DNA of 64,000 nucleotides, from assembly GCA_035222895.1 (NCBI GenBank), contig JAVYIG010000036.1:186001-250000 (forward strand), written 5' to 3'. The position numbers were made by a program, and so were the translations under genes. The notes beneath the pieces were generated by a model. That model was not told where the DNA came from, did no database searches, and saw only the letters and a program-made list of their open reading frames with translations. Shown here piece by piece: positions 59,770 through 64,000 of the stretch (positions are counted from its first letter, which is position 1; each line of letters starts with the position of its first letter). The DNA is from Strongylocentrotus droebachiensis. Its lineage: Eukaryota; Echinodermata; Echinoidea; Camarodonta; Strongylocentrotidae.

Positions 59770-60614
59770 GTACCTTGGCAAGTTTGATCGTGGATGGATG
59801 ATGAGTGCCTTGTTTTTATATTAGTATTCCTTGTGTGCGTGTGTGTTTTCTTCATTCATGTCGTGTTTTCGGCTCCAACTACCCGCGATTCATGTTTTTC
59901 AAACACACTTCAATCTGTCTCAACATGAAAATAAGATTAACACGAGGCCATTGTAATGCTGACAGAATCACGTACATGTAGGACCATTTTCTACCAGGAT
60001 TTAACGACCTTTAATGAGGTTAGACCGAGTTCCGATGTTGGTTTGAACATGGACCTATTAATAGTAGATCCATGGGTTGAACCATGTTGACAGGGTAAGT
60101 AGTCTTGTAGTCTTCTCCAACTTTCAGATCACCAGCGTTCTTTGGCGAGCTGTTTGCATTGTCCCCTTGTGGTTGTTGTTTTCTTGGCGATTGTGTTTTC
60201 GAATTCCTATCGTAAAAAGAAATATTTGAACGTATTTTTGTGTTTTGGTAAAGCCTCCACTGCCATACAGTATAGGCAATCAGATTGTGAAGTTTTGATA
60301 GAAGCTTCTAATGCCCATCAATATCTGAGTGGTGATTACCATTGCAGTGGAATAATGATAATAATAAATAAATAATGATATATAAAATGATAATAATGAT
60401 AAAGAAAATACCGGTATATTATACATTGTTTTTCATTAGCTGACTAAAGCGTACATTATAATTATTATCCCAGTCACTGGATTCAATTACTGTTTTGCAC
60501 ATTAAAGTGCACAATATCCACTCCCTGGGGAGCATTCCAGCTAGTCGGCTTTTTACGGGCACTTGCTAATCCAACAACAACCACGTTCGTACTACCGGGC
60601 ACCCATTCAACCAC
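59770..60614. other. Non-coding sequence with a short TAA/GAT repeat
   Basis: An ATAATGATAATAATAAATAAATAA-type stretch lies at about 60351-60405. A 77-codon plus-strand ORF (60142-60375) ends in it and has no motif. Confidence 0.45.
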
Positions 60615-60765
60615 CTGGGGGCGTTTCACAAAACTTGTCATCAGTGACAAATGACATTTTGTGTTATAAGCTACTGAAATCCTTGCTTCTGATTGGTTAT
60701 CAACAGATTTGTCACTGATTTGTGTCATTTGTCATTGAAAAAAGGCTTTGTGAAACGGGTCCCAG
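60615..60765. mobile_element. Fold-back MITE with CTGGG...GTTTCACAAA ends
   Basis: The left end CTGGGGGCGTTTCACAAAAC pairs with the right end GGCTTTGTGAAACGGGTCCC-AG. A second inverted pair lies inside: TGTCATCAGTGACAAATGAC against the CACTGATTTGTGTCATTTGT segment. The element is therefore a hairpin of about 151 bp. No target duplication could be fixed at the junctions. From memory, similar CTGGG-CCGTTTCA ends are common in echinoderm and amphioxus MITEs. That recollection is not verified here. Confidence 0.7.
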
Positions 60766-61774
60766 GTTAGAGAGGAACAGTGAAGACGCTCAAAGACATA
60801 CATCCATTCCAAAAATAGATGCTCCCTCTTTAATATTCACTAGTAAGGAACAACCATTTCCCGAAAGGGTGTGTCAAGGATGATATTTTGTAGGTCGAAA
60901 CAACCCCCCAAATATAATAAAACAAAAAACGCATCGTTGCCATGGTTACATCCTTTTTCACAAGTGGATGAGCTCCTTGAAGTGCACTTTTGGGAAACAA
61001 ATTATTCTTCGCCACTTAGCGCACACTTAAAGCAGCATTGAATTCTCTTAGCCATCATTTATTTTGACTTTAAAAAAAAAAATCTAATGTGCGCGAATAC
61101 CCTATTATGTTTTAAACGTATTAACAAGACCCAAAGTACCACTTCAGATGATTTGCGATTATCTTACCAATACACGTAGTCATTATTTTTATCTGTATAA
61201 TAGCCATACCGTGATCGCTTCATTTGGAATGAATAGAAAAGCGCTCTCGGGCATGACTTGATTCTTTGTACCCCAGACATCTTAGCTTCTAATACAACCA
61301 CATGTGGAAATTCAATACCACCCCTCAAGATCAGTTGGTTGAGAGAAAAGAGAAGAGCCGAAGATAAGACAATCAGATGAGACCATTAGGCAAGTAACAA
61401 GATTTGACTTACAGCCTCTAGCTCTTTGAGCCCCTCGTACATACCTACCACATCCGGAATCGCCAACCCACCATTCCCTCTCCGCAAATTATTCCAGCAA
61501 ATGGTGTTAGCCGATAGAATATCAATTTACCTTCCGATACAGACTCGTCTCGTCACCTGGCCCACTTCCAATTAAATTTGGCGAGCCACCGGTGCAACCA
61601 CAACGCACCTATAACTCCATGCAGGATAGGATTGGCGAGGACTGCTCCCTTTAACTCGTAGAACGAACTATGACCGGTGAGTTAGGAACCACAAGTGGAA
61701 AAAAAGCGACGCGCCATTTAAAAATAAAAGAGCGTGAATCGTCTGTTAGTGGCTGATAGCTCAGTGACACATCT
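60766..61774. other. Non-coding sequence with near-consensus X-box
   Basis: GTTGCCATGGTTAC at 60936-60949 differs at one position from the RFX X-box consensus. No other feature was recognised. Confidence 0.35.
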
Positions 61775-61815
61775 CCCCCCCCCCTCCCCCCTCCCCCCCC
61801 CCCCCCAAAAAAAAA
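61775..61815. repeat. Poly-C then poly-A tract
   Basis: Thirty-two bases of C with two T interruptions run into nine A residues. Gly-rich stretches in the two minus-strand ORFs here come from it. Confidence 0.9.
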
Positions 61816-62168
61816 GGGAAGAACGAATCCAAATCGACCAATTCTCGGCCATTTGAGGGCATGTAATTGGTGTTTGTGTGACTGTGATATGAACAAAGAA
61901 ATGAAGAGAGAAATGTGGCGCACGATCAGAATATAAAAGGGGTTTAGCATCTCGTTTCCCGTTTCGTGATACGATTCGAAGTCTAATTTGATTAATAGGA
62001 AAATGCGATGTCACGCTGAGGTATTGATCACTGGCGTTTCAGACAACTAATTTGATTTCCATTGAATGGGGATAATTGATTGGTTGGGGATGAATCGGCC
62101 ACTTCCATTTGAGAAGTGGCAAATGGGAAAACATAAAGCTACCTATTTCACACGAATAATCTTATTAT
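61816..62168. other. Non-coding sequence, nothing recognised
   Basis: ORFs on the minus strand extend into this stretch from the poly-C tract. No motif. Confidence 0.4.
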
Positions 62169-62328
62169 TTCTCTCTCTTTATCTCTCTCTTTCTATTTCA
62201 TACTAATCTTTTATAGGTTTGTCCTCTCTCTCTCTCTCTTCCTCTCTCTTTCTCCCCCTCTCTCTCTCTCCCTCTATTTATCTATCTTTCCTTCGCGCGC
62301 TCTCTCTCTCTCTCTCTCTCTCTCTTCT
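62169..62328. repeat. (CT)n microsatellite cluster
   Basis: Several CT tracts are separated by short AT-rich breaks, the last being a pure (CT) run after GCGCGC (62295-62325). Confidence 0.88.
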
Positions 62329-63239
62329 TAACAACTCGTTTTGATACCATTTACAATGGTTAACTTAACTGCGTGTGAAAAATAGAGTAATTGGAATAAG
62401 GCGCGCTACCTCGATGGCCTGTATAATTATTCATAACCATTGTGAATGTTAAAAATATTCATCGCATCTCTCATAACCGCTCTAATGGAGAAAGTAATGA
62501 AAATGAAAGCCCCTTGACAGAAATCATGGATGCGATGCTATGGCAACAGATGATAGTCAAGAAGAACAATTGTTCCATGAAGGCAGAGGTTGGGGAATCA
62601 TCTGTCTCCGCACTTTCCTGACAACGCGTACATACTAAGCTATTACCTCGAGCGTATCAAACAGTGAATTGTTGTGTGCGAATAGTCATTTTTCTCCAGT
62701 TATATGGTTTCATAATTTGCAAATGACGCAGATAGGCGGGCAGCCACCTCATGACGATAACCGTTTAAGGTGGGTAGCGGTGAATATCCTTGTATGAAAT
62801 TGTGTCATCGTTTATAAAGTTATGTTTGATTCTAAGAACTGCGTGCACCGCTTGCCATCAGTGTATAAGATGGTTGAATTCATGTCCTAAACAAAGGCCT
62901 AGAACTATAAACCTCTGACTGATTACACCCATATTTCTATGGGTTTGTAACAAAAAGATTAAAACTGCATAACATAACATGGAATTATACCAGAATAACT
63001 CATCCTCGTGTTCACTAAAAAGGTGATAACTTTAAAGCAGAGCCTATTACGAACCATCCTATTTACAAACAATGCCTAATTGTGTGGATAACCTGTTGTT
63101 GTAAGCGTAAATGTTATTTCCACATCTCTCCCTCTTTTCATTTTTAATTTTTATCGAGCCATATGGGCCTACCTACAGTGTTCTTATGATTTATATTCCC
63201 TATCTCTGTGACTCTACCTGTCTTCACCTGTTTAGCCAT
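62329..63239. other. Non-coding sequence with a cluster of factor-like motifs
   Basis: At 62420-62550, ATTATTCATAACCATTGTGAA (homeodomain and Sox-type cores) is followed by GATGCTATGGCAAC (62534-62547), half of which matches the RFX X-box. This could be an enhancer. Nothing beyond motif density supports that. Confidence 0.25.
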
Positions 63240-63782
63240 TGCGAATTGAATATAACGCCAAAATGTCATGGCTTTCTGCTCTGACGGCTGAATTAATCAT
63301 ACGTAAAATGGAGGGTGACTGCCACACCTCGGGGCGGCCGGGGCCCCGGTGGAAGATGGGGGAAGGAATGGCGATGCATTCCGATGCCTTACGGCATGAC
63401 ATCCACAGTCCCTTCCAATCAGCGGGACGCTTCGTAGCATTATAATATATGCCACAATGACCTAATGGAAAACACCCGGGGCATGCTTATTCTCCAACTT
63501 CCGTTTTCATCACTGCCCTTTTCCCTTGTATTTTGACTTCTTCCTCATCCTCTCCTCTGTTTCCCTCATCCTTCTGTCTTATTATCTCTTTCATTTTGAA
63601 CTCCTTGAAGATTTCTAAATATCGAAAAAGATTTGTGGTCGCAAAGGACGAGATTGAATATTAAGTATATTTTGTCTTGCTCCACTGCTCCATTTTTTTA
63701 GATTATCTCATTCATCTCATCCATTCAGAAACAATTCTGTGTTTTCATTTTCTTCCTATTTCTTTCTTCTTATGTATATCTG
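63240..63782. other. Non-coding sequence with GC-rich palindrome
   Basis: CCGGGGCCCCGG (about 63338-63349) is a perfect 12-bp palindrome in a short GC-rich patch. The 68-codon ORF over it (63239-63445) has no motif. The rest is CT-biased. Confidence 0.35.
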
Positions 63783-63885
63783 CCTCCCCCCTCCCCTGAT
63801 CTTTATCTCTCTCCCTCTCTCCCTCTTTCTTTTTTTTTCTCTCTCTCTCTCTCTCTCTCTTTCATTTTCTCTCCCTCTCTTCCAT
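63783..63885. repeat. (CT)n and poly-T tract
   Basis: CT dinucleotides surround a run of about nine T residues. The Arg/Glu-rich minus-strand ORF (63756-63971) is a translation of this repeat. Confidence 0.88.
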
Positions 63886-64000
63886 ACTTCCCCTTTCCTA
63901 AATGAGGAATGAGAATGGCCCGGGGGGTGTTGGGTTCTTGAAAGGAGTCGAGTATAGCAGGACGAAAACAACTATCGAAGCCCGACCATTCCAGAACAGT

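Overview
This 64-kb window reads as eukaryotic, non-coding, AT-rich nuclear DNA from an invertebrate, most likely a marine deuterostome such as a sea urchin. That placement is an inference from texture: many short inverted-repeat DNA transposon relics, a tRNA-derived SINE, long poly-C/poly-G runs and dense (GA/CT)n microsatellites. No protein identifies the organism. There are no prokaryotic gene clusters, no Shine-Dalgarno-led operons, no rRNA genes, no CRISPR array and no intact tRNA gene. No open reading frame exceeds about 150 codons, and the longest ones lie in simple repeats or transposon relics. I found no recognisable protein domain.

Layout. 1-3.3 kb: plain AT-rich sequence. 3.28-3.91 kb: CpG-rich PIF/Harbinger-type element. 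4-9.6 kb: plain. 9.68-9.97 kb: Mutator-like element. 11.3-12.05 kb: the most exon-like interval. 12.24-12.75 kb: hAT-type element full of homopolymers. 15.4-15.7 kb: diverged tandem duplication. 17.0-17.3 and 26.9-27.4 kb: 3'-end-like sequences with polyadenylation signals and short repeat tails. 20.5, 40.7, 41.6 and 45.5 kb: four copies of one small element flanked by TTAA. 24.4-24.6 kb: TAA-type repeat. 34.4-34.8 kb: ORF behind a strong splice-acceptor-like sequence. 35.3-37.0 kb: purine-rich GA region. 49.8-50.85 kb: protein-like short ORFs beside a GC-rich block. 52.2 kb: CACTA-type fold-back. 53.8-54.1 kb: 53-bp minisatellite. 54.5-54.7 kb: almost fully palindromic element. 55.2-56.5 kb: a SINE-associated array of about 185-bp units, split by a mariner-like insertion. 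58.1 kb: perfect 22-bp inverted repeat. 60.6-60.8 kb: another fold-back. 62-64 kb: CT repeats.

No set of genes here works together. The window looks like intergenic or long-intron sequence. The best-supported content is mobile-element structure, where terminal inverted repeats and target-site duplications can be read directly. Exon candidates and transcription-factor-like sites are listed at low confidence. I found no evidence of a new multi-gene system. The most notable structures are the fold-back elements, the nested SINE array and the TTAA-flanked family.
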